A stretch of 64,000 bases of DNA from CAZWUW01 sp964636895. GTDB taxonomy: Bacteria > Bacillota > Thermincolia > Thermincolales > CAZWUW01. A program made the translations under genes and the position numbers. The stretch is taken from NCBI GenBank assembly GCA_964636895.1, contig CAZWUW010000001.1, positions 1 to 64,000 on the forward strand. Reading direction: 5' to 3'. Below the pieces are notes generated by a model. That model was not told the DNA's origin and did no database searches. It was given only the letters and a program-made list of their open reading frames with translations. Positions 7,348-16,766 of the stretch are shown in pieces. The first letter of the stretch is position 1. Every line of letters begins with the position of its first letter.

Positions 7348-8604
7348 TTGAACGCTGTTGATCTTGAAATCAAGACCTTGACAGACCTTTACAAAATGGC
7401 AAAGGATATGGATTTACCGGGTTATTACAAATTACGCAAAAAAGAACTGATCTTTGAAATCTTAAAACACCGGACAAAGCAGGACGGTCTGCTGACGGCT
7501 CAGGGGATTTTGGAAATCCTCCCGGACGGGTATGGTTTCCTTCGGCCCTTTGGCTATACGCCCAGCCACGATGACATCTATGTATCGCCTTCGCAAATCC
7601 GGCGGTTCGAGTTGCGCACCGGAGATTTGGTACACGGGCAGGTAAGGCCGCCTAAAGACAGTGAACGATATTATGCTTTGTTACGAGTGGAAAACGTTAA
7701 TGGTTTAAATGCTGAAACAGCAGGGCAGCGTATTCACTTTGACGCCCTTACCCCCATTTACCCGCGCAATCGCATCACGCTGGAGGTTAACAATGAATCC
7801 CCGGCAACTCGTCTGATTGATATTGTCGCACCCATTGGCAAAGGCCAGCGCGGGTTGATAGTTTCACCGCCTAAGGCCGGCAAAACCGTGTTATTGAAAC
7901 AAATCGCCAATAGCATTACCACTAACCACCCGGATATTGTTTTATTAATTCTTTTAATCGATGAGCGCCCGGAAGAGGTCACCGATATTCAGCGGTTTGT
8001 CAGGGGTGAGGTGATTAGTTCCACTTTTGACGAACCTGCCGAAAATCATGTCAAGGTATCGGAAATGGTGTTGGAGCGGGCGAAAAGACTGGTAGAACAT
8101 AAAAAAGATGTAGTGATTTTGCTGGACAGTGTCACCCGGTTGGCCCGAGCCTATAACTTAGTGGAACCACCCAGCGGGCGGACTTTGTCCGGCGGTGTTG
8201 ACCCCAGCGCGTTGCATAAACCCAAGCGGTTTTTTGGCGCGGCCAGAAACATTGAAGAAGGCGGCAGCCTGACTATTCTTGCCACCGCGTTGGTAGAGAC
8301 CGGCAGCCGGATGGATGAAGTAATTTTCGAGGAGTTTAAGGGCACCGGTAATATGGAGCTGATTCTGGACCGGCGCCTGGCCGACCGGCGAATATTCCCG
8401 GCTATTGATGTTAAACGCTCCGGCACCAGAAAAGAGGACCTGCTCCTTTCCAAAGAGGAACTTGACCTGATGTGGAGTTTCCGGAAAGCTTTTAATCAGT
8501 CAACCAACAGTGAGTCTATTGAGATCCTCGCTGACATGCTAAAAAAGACCAAATCAAACCGCGAGCTGCTGCGCAAAAGTGCGGAAGCGTACCGGGTGAT
8601 ATAA
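7348..8604 (+). CDS. rho: Transcription termination factor Rho
   Basis: 418 residues from TTG 7348 with AGGAGGGG upstream. Order: Rho_N helical domain (~1-45), cold-shock-like RNA-binding domain (~50-125, GILEILPDGYGFLRP and DIYVSPSQIRRF), then the RecA-type ATPase. The P-loop PPKAGKT is near 174-180, Walker B-like LLILLIDERPEEV near 190-205, the Q-loop region VILLDSVTRLARAYN near 258 and the R-loop region GTGNMEL near 332. The hexamer translocates on untranslated RNA and releases polymerase. There is no long insertion between the N-terminal domains, so it is a compact form. Its place after glpX matches B. subtilis. Confidence 0.98.
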   Translation: MNAVDLEIKTLTDLYKMAKDMDLPGYYKLRKKELIFEILKHRTKQDGLLTAQGILEILPDGYGFLRPFGYTPSHDDIYVSPSQIRRFELRTGDLVHGQVRPPKDSERYYALLRVENVNGLNAETAGQRIHFDALTPIYPRNRITLEVNNESPATRLIDIVAPIGKGQRGLIVSPPKAGKTVLLKQIANSITTNHPDIVLLILLIDERPEEVTDIQRFVRGEVISSTFDEPAENHVKVSEMVLERAKRLVEHKKDVVILLDSVTRLARAYNLVEPPSGRTLSGGVDPSALHKPKRFFGAARNIEEGGSLTILATALVETGSRMDEVIFEEFKGTGNMELILDRRLADRRIFPAIDVKRSGTRKEDLLLSKEELDLMWSFRKAFNQSTNSESIEILADMLKKTKSNRELLRKSAEAYRVI

Positions 8605-8643
8605 ATATTTTGTTAAATACAGGTTGGATTTCGGAGTGGGAAA

Positions 8644-9597
8644 ATGATTGTCAAAAAAAGTAAAACATATTTGGTTGTGGCCGGGATATTAGTTGTGGCA
8701 ACACTGCTTACCACGGGCGCGGGGCTGATTCAGGCAACTGAAGACAGTCAACCGGAGCCGATACAGAATATTGCTGATGACGAACCGGAGCCGATACAGG
8801 CTATTGCTGATGACGAACCCGAGCCGATGCGGAAAGTCGCAGTTGACATGCCGGATTTGATTCGGGCATCGGCGGACAATAATATAAAGTATATTGTGCA
8901 GGCCGGAGACACTTTATGGGGCATAGCCCGGGATCGGCAGGTTGCTGTAGCCTTACTGGCGGAAATTAATGATTTGCCGTTGCACGGGGTACTCCTGGCC
9001 GGCCGGGAAATACGGATACCAAGGGGCAGCTATATACCGCATATGGTGGTGGCCGGTGAGGATTTGTGGGCTATAGCCCACAAATATAATATTGAAATCA
9101 ATGATATAATCAGTGAAAACCGGCTGGAAAATCCGGATAACCTGCCGGCCGGCGAAGAAATTTTAATTCCGGTCAGCTTTGGCCAATCAATTGCCGGCGC
9201 AGCCTTGGCCAAAAATAATTGGCTGCTGCCGCTTTGGCCGACTTTTGGCGTAGTAAGCTCTATTTTTGGACCGCGGGATGGGCGCAGCCATGAAGGAATG
9301 GATATTGCTGCCTCGGAAGGCACGCCTGTGCGGGCGGTAAAAGGGGGCCAGGTAGTCTTTGCCGGTGAACGCGGTACCTATGGCCAAACTGTGATTATCA
9401 ACCACGGCGGAGGACTTCGCACATTATATGCCCATAACTCAGAAATTGTGGTACATCGGGGCGAAGTGGTGGCAGCCGGCCGGGAAATTGCCCGGGTGGG
9501 TAATACCGGGCGTTCTACCGGGCCGCATTTGCATTTTGAACTGCTGTATCGCGGCATGCCGGTAAACCCGGCACGATATTTGCCGGAGAAAAATTAG
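8644..9597 (+). CDS. Membrane-anchored LysM / M23 metallopeptidase with N-terminal acidic repeat
   Basis: 317 residues. An N-terminal hydrophobic segment (8-28) is either a signal peptide or an anchor. Next comes a short acidic linker of 11-residue repeats (EPIQxIADDEP, about residues 37-62). Two LysM domains follow: YIVQAGDTLWGIARDRQV (~80-123) and HMVVAGEDLWAIAHKYNI (~128-173). The C-terminus is a lysostaphin-type M23 domain (~195-317) with zinc ligands H and D in RSHEGMDIA and HLHFE, plus the YGQTVIINHG loop, so it should be catalytically competent. It likely cuts or binds peptidoglycan. SpoIIQ, also an M23 protein, is absent from its usual place after spoIID; whether this gene replaces it is not known. 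Confidence 0.88.
   Translation: MIVKKSKTYLVVAGILVVATLLTTGAGLIQATEDSQPEPIQNIADDEPEPIQAIADDEPEPMRKVAVDMPDLIRASADNNIKYIVQAGDTLWGIARDRQVAVALLAEINDLPLHGVLLAGREIRIPRGSYIPHMVVAGEDLWAIAHKYNIEINDIISENRLENPDNLPAGEEILIPVSFGQSIAGAALAKNNWLLPLWPTFGVVSSIFGPRDGRSHEGMDIAASEGTPVRAVKGGQVVFAGERGTYGQTVIINHGGGLRTLYAHNSEIVVHRGEVVAAGREIARVGNTGRSTGPHLHFELLYRGMPVNPARYLPEKN
8752..8829 (+). repeat. 33-bp in-frame tandem repeat (2.4 copies) in the M23 gene
   Basis: Units at 8752-8784 and 8785-8817 are nearly identical, and a partial third follows. They encode PEPIQxIADDE units of the linker between the membrane segment and the first LysM domain. Confidence 0.85.
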
Positions 9598-9632
9598 CCG
9601 GCCCAAACCGGCCCAAAGTATATGCATAGGTT

Positions 9633-9670
9633 TACGAATTAAGCCGGCGGCAGCGCCGGCTTAATTCGTA
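9633..9670. terminator. Perfect 17-bp inverted repeat, probable bidirectional hairpin
   Basis: Arms TACGAATTAAGCCGGCG and CGCCGGCTTAATTCGTA separated by only GCAG. No T run follows, so it may act as an mRNA-stabilising or Rho-associated structure and not a simple terminator. Confidence 0.7.
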
Positions 9671-9776
9671 TGCGCCCAGGCTGGCGTATTGACATTGGCG
9701 GAGAAATCTATAAAGTAAATAGTGTACAAAAAACGGTATTGACCAAATTCAAGCTGTAACTGTGAGGTTGATTCTG

Positions 9777-11027
9777 ATGTTTAAAATGATGTACGCTGAT
9801 GCCCGGGGCCGGTTGTACGACCATCCGGTTCTTGGGCTCGTTGGACGTACCGGCGACCGTTATGCGGAGCCGCTGGACAATGAAATGATACCTTTGCCTG
9901 ACGGTGCCACCCTGACCCTGCTGCCGGAGCGCCTACCCGTGGGTATGACGGCAGGCAAACCAGCCCCGCTGCAAGAAGCTGCCTCCACCGGCCCTGCTTT
10001 TGCCGTAGGTGCATTATTACCCCAGGGCTATACCCGCACCCTGCTGCCGGCCTTTTACCGGCCCGGCCGGGTAGCGTCCCTGCCGCTTTTAGGCTATGCG
10101 GCAGTGGGGTTTCGCGACGGCCAAATTTATACGGCAGCAGTGCCGACTGATGAAAACAAGAGATGGCAGCCCAAACATTATAATACAGAAGATCTACCGG
10201 ATTTAGTCCGGCAAAGACAGGAAGAATTTCCGGGCAACCGGATAATCCGGCAGCTTTCCCGTTGTGCCATTGAATACGCCTGTTTTACCGCGCAGAACAT
10301 TTTTTACCGGCGTTGGGAAGGGGGGCTTCCCGTTTCCCCTGTCTGCAATGCCCAATGTCTTGGCTGTATTTCCCTGCAGCCGGCGGAATGCTGTCCGTCA
10401 CCACAGCATAGGATTGATTTTTGGCCGGCAGTGCGGGAAATTACGGAAATCATGACCGCTCATCTGCAAGCAGGTGACGGTGCAATCGTTAGTTTTGGGC
10501 AAGGCTGCGAAGGGGAACCTGCCCTGGCGGCGGCAACCGTTGCCGAAGCAATTATTGCCGTGCGCCGGCAAACGGCTCGGGGGACGGTGAACATCAATAC
10601 TAACGCCGGCTGCACAGCGGGCATCCGGCAGATGGCCGCCGCCGGTCTGGACGCTGTCCGGGTCAGCATGATCAGTCCCCGGGAACATATTTACAATGCG
10701 TACAACCGGCCGCAGTATCAGCTCGCCGACGTATACCGCTCCATCGCAGCAGCTAAAAGCTGCGGGTTATTCGTTTCTGTCAATCTATTGACGTTGCCGG
10801 GACTCACCGACAGGTCGGAAGAACTTGGCGCCTGGGTAGAATTTTTTCGGCAGCACCCGGTGGATATGGTGCAGTTTCGTAATCTCAACATTGACCCCGA
10901 TCACCTTTGGCAGGCCATTTCTATAGAGGATGATGAAATTCTGGGTATTGCGGCTTTGATCGAAATTCTGAAACAGGAACTGCCGCACCTGCAAATCGGT
11001 AATTTTACACACCCGGTACGGGATTAG
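9777..11027 (+). CDS. Radical SAM protein of unknown function
   Basis: 416 residues from ATG 9777 (GTGAGGT 8 nt upstream; a GTG at 9762 is possible). The iron-sulphur motif is CNAQCLGC at C190/C194/C197, a CX3CX2C radical SAM cluster site followed by ISLQPAECCPSP. Then come SFGQGCEGEP, the glycine motif that contacts S-adenosylmethionine, and VNINTNAGCTAGIRQMAAAGLDAVRVSM. The first ~180 residues (VLGLVGRTGDRYAEPLDNEMIPLPDGATLTLLP) form an unrecognised N-terminal domain. The cluster site is therefore unusually far from the start. It is not in an obvious pathway context (M23 gene before, rpmE after). Substrate unknown. Confidence 0.8.
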   Translation: MFKMMYADARGRLYDHPVLGLVGRTGDRYAEPLDNEMIPLPDGATLTLLPERLPVGMTAGKPAPLQEAASTGPAFAVGALLPQGYTRTLLPAFYRPGRVASLPLLGYAAVGFRDGQIYTAAVPTDENKRWQPKHYNTEDLPDLVRQRQEEFPGNRIIRQLSRCAIEYACFTAQNIFYRRWEGGLPVSPVCNAQCLGCISLQPAECCPSPQHRIDFWPAVREITEIMTAHLQAGDGAIVSFGQGCEGEPALAAATVAEAIIAVRRQTARGTVNINTNAGCTAGIRQMAAAGLDAVRVSMISPREHIYNAYNRPQYQLADVYRSIAAAKSCGLFVSVNLLTLPGLTDRSEELGAWVEFFRQHPVDMVQFRNLNIDPDHLWQAISIEDDEILGIAALIEILKQELPHLQIGNFTHPVRD

Positions 11028-11046
11028 GGGCCGCTGAGGATAGATA

Positions 11047-11075
11047 TTGCCAAAGAAAACCGGGTATGCTATAAT
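11047..11075 (+). promoter_or_regulatory. Sigma-A promoter upstream of rpmE
   Basis: TTGCCA (11047-11052), 17 nt spacer, TATAAT (11070-11075), preceded by TGC as an extended -10. A second possible box pair, TTGACT (11084) and TATAAA (11105), has a short 15-nt spacer. Confidence 0.7.
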
Positions 11076-11148
11076 ATTGAATGTTGACTTGCACAGTTGA
11101 AAAGTATAAAATCTACTCTAGGATTTATTTTGAAAAGAGGTGAAGGCT

Positions 11149-11346
11149 GTGAAAAACGAGATCCATCCCAAATACCAGGAAGTTACCGTACATTGTGCCT
11201 GTGGTGAAAAATTTACCACCGGTTCGACTAAAAAGGAACTTAAGGTGGAGATTTGCTCCAAATGCCACCCCTTCTATACGGGTAAACAAAGACTGGTTGA
11301 CACCGGCGGTCGGGTTGAGAAGTTTAAGAAAAAATATGGGATGTAA
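11149..11346 (+). CDS. rpmE: 50S ribosomal protein L31 (zinc-binding form)
   Basis: 65 residues from GTG 11149 with AGAGGTGA 5 nt before it. MKNEIHPKYQEVTVHCACGEKF and ICSKCHPFYTGKQRLVDTGGRVEKFKKKYG are the L31 signature. The CxC and CxxC cysteines identify the zinc-containing C+ paralog, not the zinc-free form induced in zinc starvation. The order rho, rpmE, prfA matches B. subtilis. It has its own promoter and terminator. Confidence 0.97.
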   Translation: MKNEIHPKYQEVTVHCACGEKFTTGSTKKELKVEICSKCHPFYTGKQRLVDTGGRVEKFKKKYGM

Positions 11347-11354
11347 AAGGCATG

Positions 11355-11381
11355 GCAGAGCAAAAATGCTCTGCTCTTTTT
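11355..11381 (+). terminator. Intrinsic terminator after rpmE
   Basis: GCAGAGCA / TGCTCTGC stem with a 4-nt A loop, then a T run. Confidence 0.85.
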
Positions 11382-11430
11382 CACTGCCGGAAAATATAAT
11401 TTAGTTCGTTACAGTAAGGAGTTGTTAGTT

Positions 11431-12321
11431 TTGGGGGCATGTCAGTACGGCGGGCAGGCGTTAATCGAGGGTGTCATGATGCGGGGCCCTGAGGAACTAG
11501 CCATTGCTGTTCGAAAACCGGATAACGAAATCATTTTGGAAGAAAGGCCGATTAATTCCATCACCAAGCGCCTGCCTTTTTTGAAATGGCCTTTTTTGCG
11601 CGGTACGGTAAACCTTTTCGAGTCGCTGATTATCGGTATGCAGGCCCTGACATTTTCGGCCAGCCAGGCGGCTGAGACCGAAGAGGAGGAACTCAGTAAC
11701 TGGGAGATGACTGCTACCATAGCGGTTGCCATGGGTTTAGGCATCTTGTTGTTTGTGGTTACCCCAGCATCTATTGCCAGGTTATTATATGGCATCGAAA
11801 GTGTTTACTTGGTTAATTTTCTTGAAGGCATGGTGCGCATTAGCATATTCCTGATTTATGTGCTGGTTATTTCCCGCATGCAGGACATCCAGCGGGTTTT
11901 TCAGTATCATGGTGCCGAGCATAAGGTAATTCATACCTTTGAAGCCGGGGAAGAACTTACGATAACCAATGTGCAAAAACACTCCACCTTGCATCCGCGG
12001 TGCGGCACCAGTTTTTTGCTCATTGTAATGGTGATAATGATTTTTCTTTTTAGTTTTTTGGGCAAGCCGACGCTATTGGTGCGCATTGCGGCAAAGATTG
12101 CGCTGCTGCCCGTTGTGGCCGGCATATCTTATGAAATTATTAAATTATCAGGGAAATACGCTCAATCGCCGTTGATGAAGATAATAATTATCCCTGGCTT
12201 ATGGCTGCAAAAACTGACCACCCGGGAGCCGGACGACGGCCAGGTGGAAGTAGCGATTAAGGCCCTTACCGCCATTTTACCGGCGCCTGAAGAAGAATTA
12301 TGCCGGAAGGAGTCACATTAA
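11431..12321 (+). CDS. DUF1385 (YqhQ-like) membrane protein
   Basis: 296 residues from TTG 11431 (TAAGGAG 9 nt upstream). YGGQALIEGVMMRGPE opens the protein and is the invariant DUF1385 start. Membrane segments lie near residues 95-120, 128-155, 200-225 and 230-250. FQYHGAEHKVIHTFEAGEELT and STLHPRCGTSFLLIV are strongly conserved polar loops whose histidines and cysteine could bind metal or support catalysis. Function is unknown. In Clostridia this gene is regularly found between rpmE and prfA, as here. It ends one base before prfA, so the genes are translationally linked. Confidence 0.88.
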   Translation: MGACQYGGQALIEGVMMRGPEELAIAVRKPDNEIILEERPINSITKRLPFLKWPFLRGTVNLFESLIIGMQALTFSASQAAETEEEELSNWEMTATIAVAMGLGILLFVVTPASIARLLYGIESVYLVNFLEGMVRISIFLIYVLVISRMQDIQRVFQYHGAEHKVIHTFEAGEELTITNVQKHSTLHPRCGTSFLLIVMVIMIFLFSFLGKPTLLVRIAAKIALLPVVAGISYEIIKLSGKYAQSPLMKIIIIPGLWLQKLTTREPDDGQVEVAIKALTAILPAPEEELCRKESH

Positions 12322-12322
12322 A

Positions 12323-13390
<1,068 letters not shown>

Positions 13391-13395
13391 TTGCC

Positions 13396-14256
13396 GTGTT
13401 TAGTGACAATACTGTAAAAAAAGTCCTGCTTGAGGCTGCCGCCGGCCTTCGGCAGCAGCGGGTCGCGGAGGCGCCGCGGCTGGACGCCGAGGTATTGATG
13501 GCCCATATGCTGGGTGTTGAAAGGCTGCTCCTATTTCTTGATCCGGATAGGACTTTGACACCTTCGCAACTGTCGGAATTTCAAAAGCTGATTGACGAAC
13601 GGGGCAAGGGTAAGCCGGTAGCTTACCTAACCGGGTACAAAGAATTTATGGCACTGAAGTTTCGGGTAGGTCCGGGCGTTTTGATTCCCCGGCCGGAGAC
13701 GGAACTTTTAGTAGAAGAGGCCCTGCGTCTTGAACCCGGCGTTGTGATTGACGTGGGAACAGGCAGCGGGGCCATTGCTGTTTCCGTGGCCTGTTTTTTA
13801 TCTGCGGTGCAGGTATACGCAGTTGACGTTTCTGCAGCCGCGCTGGTTTATGCGCGGCAAAATGCGGCCGACCTGGGAGCGGCCGGCCAAATTACGTTTT
13901 TTCAGGGCCATCTGCTTGAACCGCTGCAGGGATTGCCGGTACAGGCCGACTGTATTACAGCCAATTTACCGTACATTCCTGCCGGGGATAAACAAAACCT
14001 GCCGGTGGACGTACGGGCCTATGAACCCCACCAAGCATTGTTTGGCGGGATCGACGGCCTGGACTTGTACCGGTCGCTGCTGCCCCGGGCGATAGAATTA
14101 CTGGCACCGGGGGGCGTATTGCTGATGGAAATCGGCCCCGGACAGGCACCGGCGTTGGCCGGGGAGTTGGCAAAATATAAAGCATTTACCCGGATAGACA
14201 TTAAACATGATTATGCCGGGCTTGAGAGAATAGTGCGGGCAGAAACCAAGAGGTGA
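13396..14256 (+). CDS. prmC: Release factor glutamine methyltransferase PrmC/HemK
   Basis: 286 residues from GTG 13396. An N-terminal helical domain (~1-90) is followed by a Rossmann methyltransferase: VIDVGTGSGAIAVSVA binds S-adenosylmethionine, and ITANLPYIP is the substrate-binding NPPY-type motif, here NLPY. It methylates the GGQ glutamine of release factors. Adjacent to prfA and overlapping the end of the ribosome site used by the antiporter gene. The NLPY variant is tolerated in the family. Confidence 0.95.
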   Translation: MFSDNTVKKVLLEAAAGLRQQRVAEAPRLDAEVLMAHMLGVERLLLFLDPDRTLTPSQLSEFQKLIDERGKGKPVAYLTGYKEFMALKFRVGPGVLIPRPETELLVEEALRLEPGVVIDVGTGSGAIAVSVACFLSAVQVYAVDVSAAALVYARQNAADLGAAGQITFFQGHLLEPLQGLPVQADCITANLPYIPAGDKQNLPVDVRAYEPHQALFGGIDGLDLYRSLLPRAIELLAPGGVLLMEIGPGQAPALAGELAKYKAFTRIDIKHDYAGLERIVRAETKR

Positions 14257-14262
14257 TCGAGA

Positions 14263-15477
14263 TTGGTAAGTCTATATCAGGAATTACAGCATCAGATAAA
14301 CTCCAGTATGCTGCTGCAACTGGCACTAATCATAGCGGCCACCAAGCTTTCCGGTGTATTAAGCGCCAAGCTGAACCAGCCAACGGTTTTCGGCAAACTG
14401 TTAATCGGCATAATCATCGGGCCCTCCTTGCTTGGATTATTGCAGCCCGGCGAATTAATCAAAGCTTTGGCGGAAATCGGGGTTATTATCCTGATGTTCC
14501 TGGCTGGGCTGGAAACGGATGTAGCGGAGTTTAAAAAAGCCGGTTATGGTTCCACTGTTGCTGCTTTAGGCGGCGTGATACTGCCTATGGGCATAGGCAC
14601 CCTGTTTGTCTGGCAGACCGGGGCACCGCTTTTAGTGGCTTTATTCATTGGTACTGTTTTGACTGCCACCAGTGTCAGTATATCTGCCCAAACCTTGCGG
14701 GAACTGGGAAGGCTGCAGTCGCCTATTGGGATGACAATTTTGGGGGCGGCAGTGATTGACGATGTGCTGGGTATCGTAGTGCTTACCCTGGTATTGGGCT
14801 TGGCCGCCGGTACCAGTGGCGGCATTGCCGCAGTGGGAATTGTCATTGCCAAAATGGTGGCGTTTTTCCTGATTTCTTTAATGGTCGGGAAAAGAATTAT
14901 TCGTCCTTTGCTGACTTGGACTGCCAAGCTGCCGGTGACCGAAAGCCTAGCGGCGGCGGCACTGGTATTTGCGTTTATGCTGGCCTTTCTGGCGGAGGAG
15001 AGCGGGGTAGCCAACATTACCGGTTCTTATATTGCCGGCCTTTTAATCGGCATGACTGAGTTTCGGGAGCAAGTGACCCGGCGGATAGAGGCCGTCGGCT
15101 ACTCTTTCCTGGTGCCGGTCTTTTTTATCAGTATAGGTTTGGTGGCTCAGGTTAAAAGCCTTGGTGCCGGTTGGACTTTTGTGGTGGTGCTTACGCTGAT
15201 TGCCGTATTCACCAAAATTATTGGCTGCGGTGTGGGCGCCAAGGTGGCCGGTTTTAATTTTCGCGATTCCCTGGCAATTGGTACCGGTATGGTTTCCCGG
15301 GGTGAAATTGCCCTGATTATTGCCAGCATTGGCCTGGCTCGGCAACTGATTGACCAGCCTTTATATACTGCTATAGTAACTATGGTATTGGTATCAACTA
15401 TTGTTACTCCGCCCTTGCTGAAGCTGGCGCTGCCAAAGAAAGCTGCCGCTTCTTCTGCCGGCGGCAGTAACTCATAA
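14263..15477 (+). CDS. Kef-type (CPA2) cation/proton antiporter
   Basis: 404 residues from TTG 14263 with AGGTGATC upstream. It contains about 11-12 hydrophobic segments and no C-terminal TrkA-N domain. GVLSAKLNQPTVFGKLLIGIIIGPSLLG is typical of the Na/H exchanger fold. VIDDVLGIVVLTL is the acidic ion-binding helix (the DD pair), and EESGVANITGSYIAGLLIG completes the core. It exchanges Na+ or K+ for protons; specificity cannot be read. Inserted between prmC and sua5, the position of spoIIR in B. subtilis. Confidence 0.9.
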   Translation: MVSLYQELQHQINSSMLLQLALIIAATKLSGVLSAKLNQPTVFGKLLIGIIIGPSLLGLLQPGELIKALAEIGVIILMFLAGLETDVAEFKKAGYGSTVAALGGVILPMGIGTLFVWQTGAPLLVALFIGTVLTATSVSISAQTLRELGRLQSPIGMTILGAAVIDDVLGIVVLTLVLGLAAGTSGGIAAVGIVIAKMVAFFLISLMVGKRIIRPLLTWTAKLPVTESLAAAALVFAFMLAFLAEESGVANITGSYIAGLLIGMTEFREQVTRRIEAVGYSFLVPVFFISIGLVAQVKSLGAGWTFVVVLTLIAVFTKIIGCGVGAKVAGFNFRDSLAIGTGMVSRGEIALIIASIGLARQLIDQPLYTAIVTMVLVSTIVTPPLLKLALPKKAAASSAGGSNS

Positions 15478-15506
15478 ATGACTTAGCATTAAGTGAGGTG
15501 CCGGAA

Positions 15507-16577
15507 ATGCCTGAGCAGACTCTATATATGAAAATAGATGCCCAAAACCCCGATCCGCAGATAATTGCCCAGGCAGCGGAGATTATCCGCGGTGGCGGCA
15601 CGGTGGCTTTTCCTACGGAAACAGTTTACGGTCTGGGGGCTAACGCTCTGGATGCCGGGGCCGTGGCAGCTATTTTTCGGGCCAAAGGCCGGCCGGCCGA
15701 CAACCCGTTGATTGTGCATATTGCCGACCCGGCCATGCTGACCGACCTGGCTTTGCATATCACTGTCCCGGCCAGGCGGGCGACAGAAGCTTTTTGGCCC
15801 GGACCGCTAACCGTTGTGCTGCCCGGGCAGCCGGCTATTCCGGATATCGTTACCGGTGGCCTGAATACCGTTGCAGTAAGGATGCCGGATCATCCTGTGG
15901 CTTTGGCACTCATTAGAGCCACCGGCGTGCCGGTGGCGGCACCCAGCGCTAATATATCCGGGCGGCCCAGTCCGACAACGGCGGCGCATGTACTGGAAGA
16001 TTTGCGCGGCCGGGTTGATGCCGTGCTTGATGCCGGTCCGTGCCGGGTGGGGGTAGAATCCACCGTGCTTGATCTGACCGGGGAATCGCCGGTTATTTTA
16101 AGGCCGGGCGGAATAACCCGGGAAGAATTGGCGGGGGTTTTGGGCCATGTAGCTGCAGCAGCCGGCCCGTCGGGTGATGGCTCACCGGACGCCAACACCA
16201 CCGCACCCCGGTCGCCGGGCATGAAATATACTCATTACGCGCCCTATGCCCAAATGGTTGTTGTGAACATTGCCGACCTTGCCGTCATGCGGCAGCGTAT
16301 TGATAAAATGGCCAAAGCTCTGCAATGGGAAGGGCGGCGAGTGGGCATTCTGGCAACCGAAGAAACGGCGGCTTTCTATACTGCTGACGAAGTATTATCC
16401 CTCGGTAGCAGAGCAGACCTTGCTGCAGTTTCGCGAAGTATATACGGTGCATTAAGGCAGATGGACCAAAAAGAAGTGGCTATGATAATCTGCGAAGGAT
16501 TTCCCTCCGCCGGCCTGGGTGCTGCAGTTATGAACCGGCTTGCCAAAGCAGCCGGCGGTAACGTTATTAGCCGTTGA
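15507..16577 (+). CDS. ywlC: L-threonylcarbamoyladenylate synthase Sua5/YwlC
   Basis: 356 residues from ATG 15507 (GTGAGGTG 6 nt upstream). It makes threonylcarbamoyl-AMP for the tRNA t6A37 modification. The N-terminal YrdC domain (~15-200) has GGTVAFPTETVYGLGANA, KGRPADNPLIVHI and PSANISGRPSPTTAAHV. A linker follows (~205-235, containing SGDGSPDANTTAPRSPGMKYTHYAPYA). The C-terminal Sua5 domain runs to the end. This is the long two-domain type. The same position (before ywlE and rpiB) is occupied by ywlC in B. subtilis. Confidence 0.95.
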   Translation: MPEQTLYMKIDAQNPDPQIIAQAAEIIRGGGTVAFPTETVYGLGANALDAGAVAAIFRAKGRPADNPLIVHIADPAMLTDLALHITVPARRATEAFWPGPLTVVLPGQPAIPDIVTGGLNTVAVRMPDHPVALALIRATGVPVAAPSANISGRPSPTTAAHVLEDLRGRVDAVLDAGPCRVGVESTVLDLTGESPVILRPGGITREELAGVLGHVAAAAGPSGDGSPDANTTAPRSPGMKYTHYAPYAQMVVVNIADLAVMRQRIDKMAKALQWEGRRVGILATEETAAFYTADEVLSLGSRADLAAVSRSIYGALRQMDQKEVAMIICEGFPSAGLGAAVMNRLAKAAGGNVISR

Positions 16578-16680
16578 AACGTCATTTTGAATGCACAGGA
16601 TAAAACTTCCTCACCTGAAATTGCCGGCCTGTACATATACTAAAGGCAGCAAGCGGGCAGTTATAAAGGGAGGAAGAACC

Positions 16681-16752
16681 GTGGATTTACCGACTGTTTT
16701 TGCATTGGCGGGGGCCCTTGGAGCTGGCCTGAAAATTATCTTTAATATCTAA
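16681..16752 (+). CDS. Small hydrophobic ORF of 23 residues
   Basis: A GTG-initiated frame, MDLPTVFALAGALGAGLKII plus three residues, ending TAA at 16750-16752. A strong site AAAGGGAGGA sits 6 nt before the GTG, and the next gene's ribosome site begins right after the stop codon. The peptide is a single glycine/alanine-rich hydrophobic helix and would be membrane inserted. It is too short for routine gene callers. It lies where B. subtilis has mntP, but shows no similarity to MntP that I can see. Function unknown; coding status is inferred from the ribosome site and spacing. Confidence 0.5.
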   Translation: MDLPTVFALAGALGAGLKIIFNI

Positions 16753-16766
16753 AGGGAGTGGGGCAA

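Noticed and set aside
14253..14534. Alternative frame starting at the end of prmC
   Set aside because: Out of frame with the conserved antiporter that begins at 14263 and lacking any recognisable motif.
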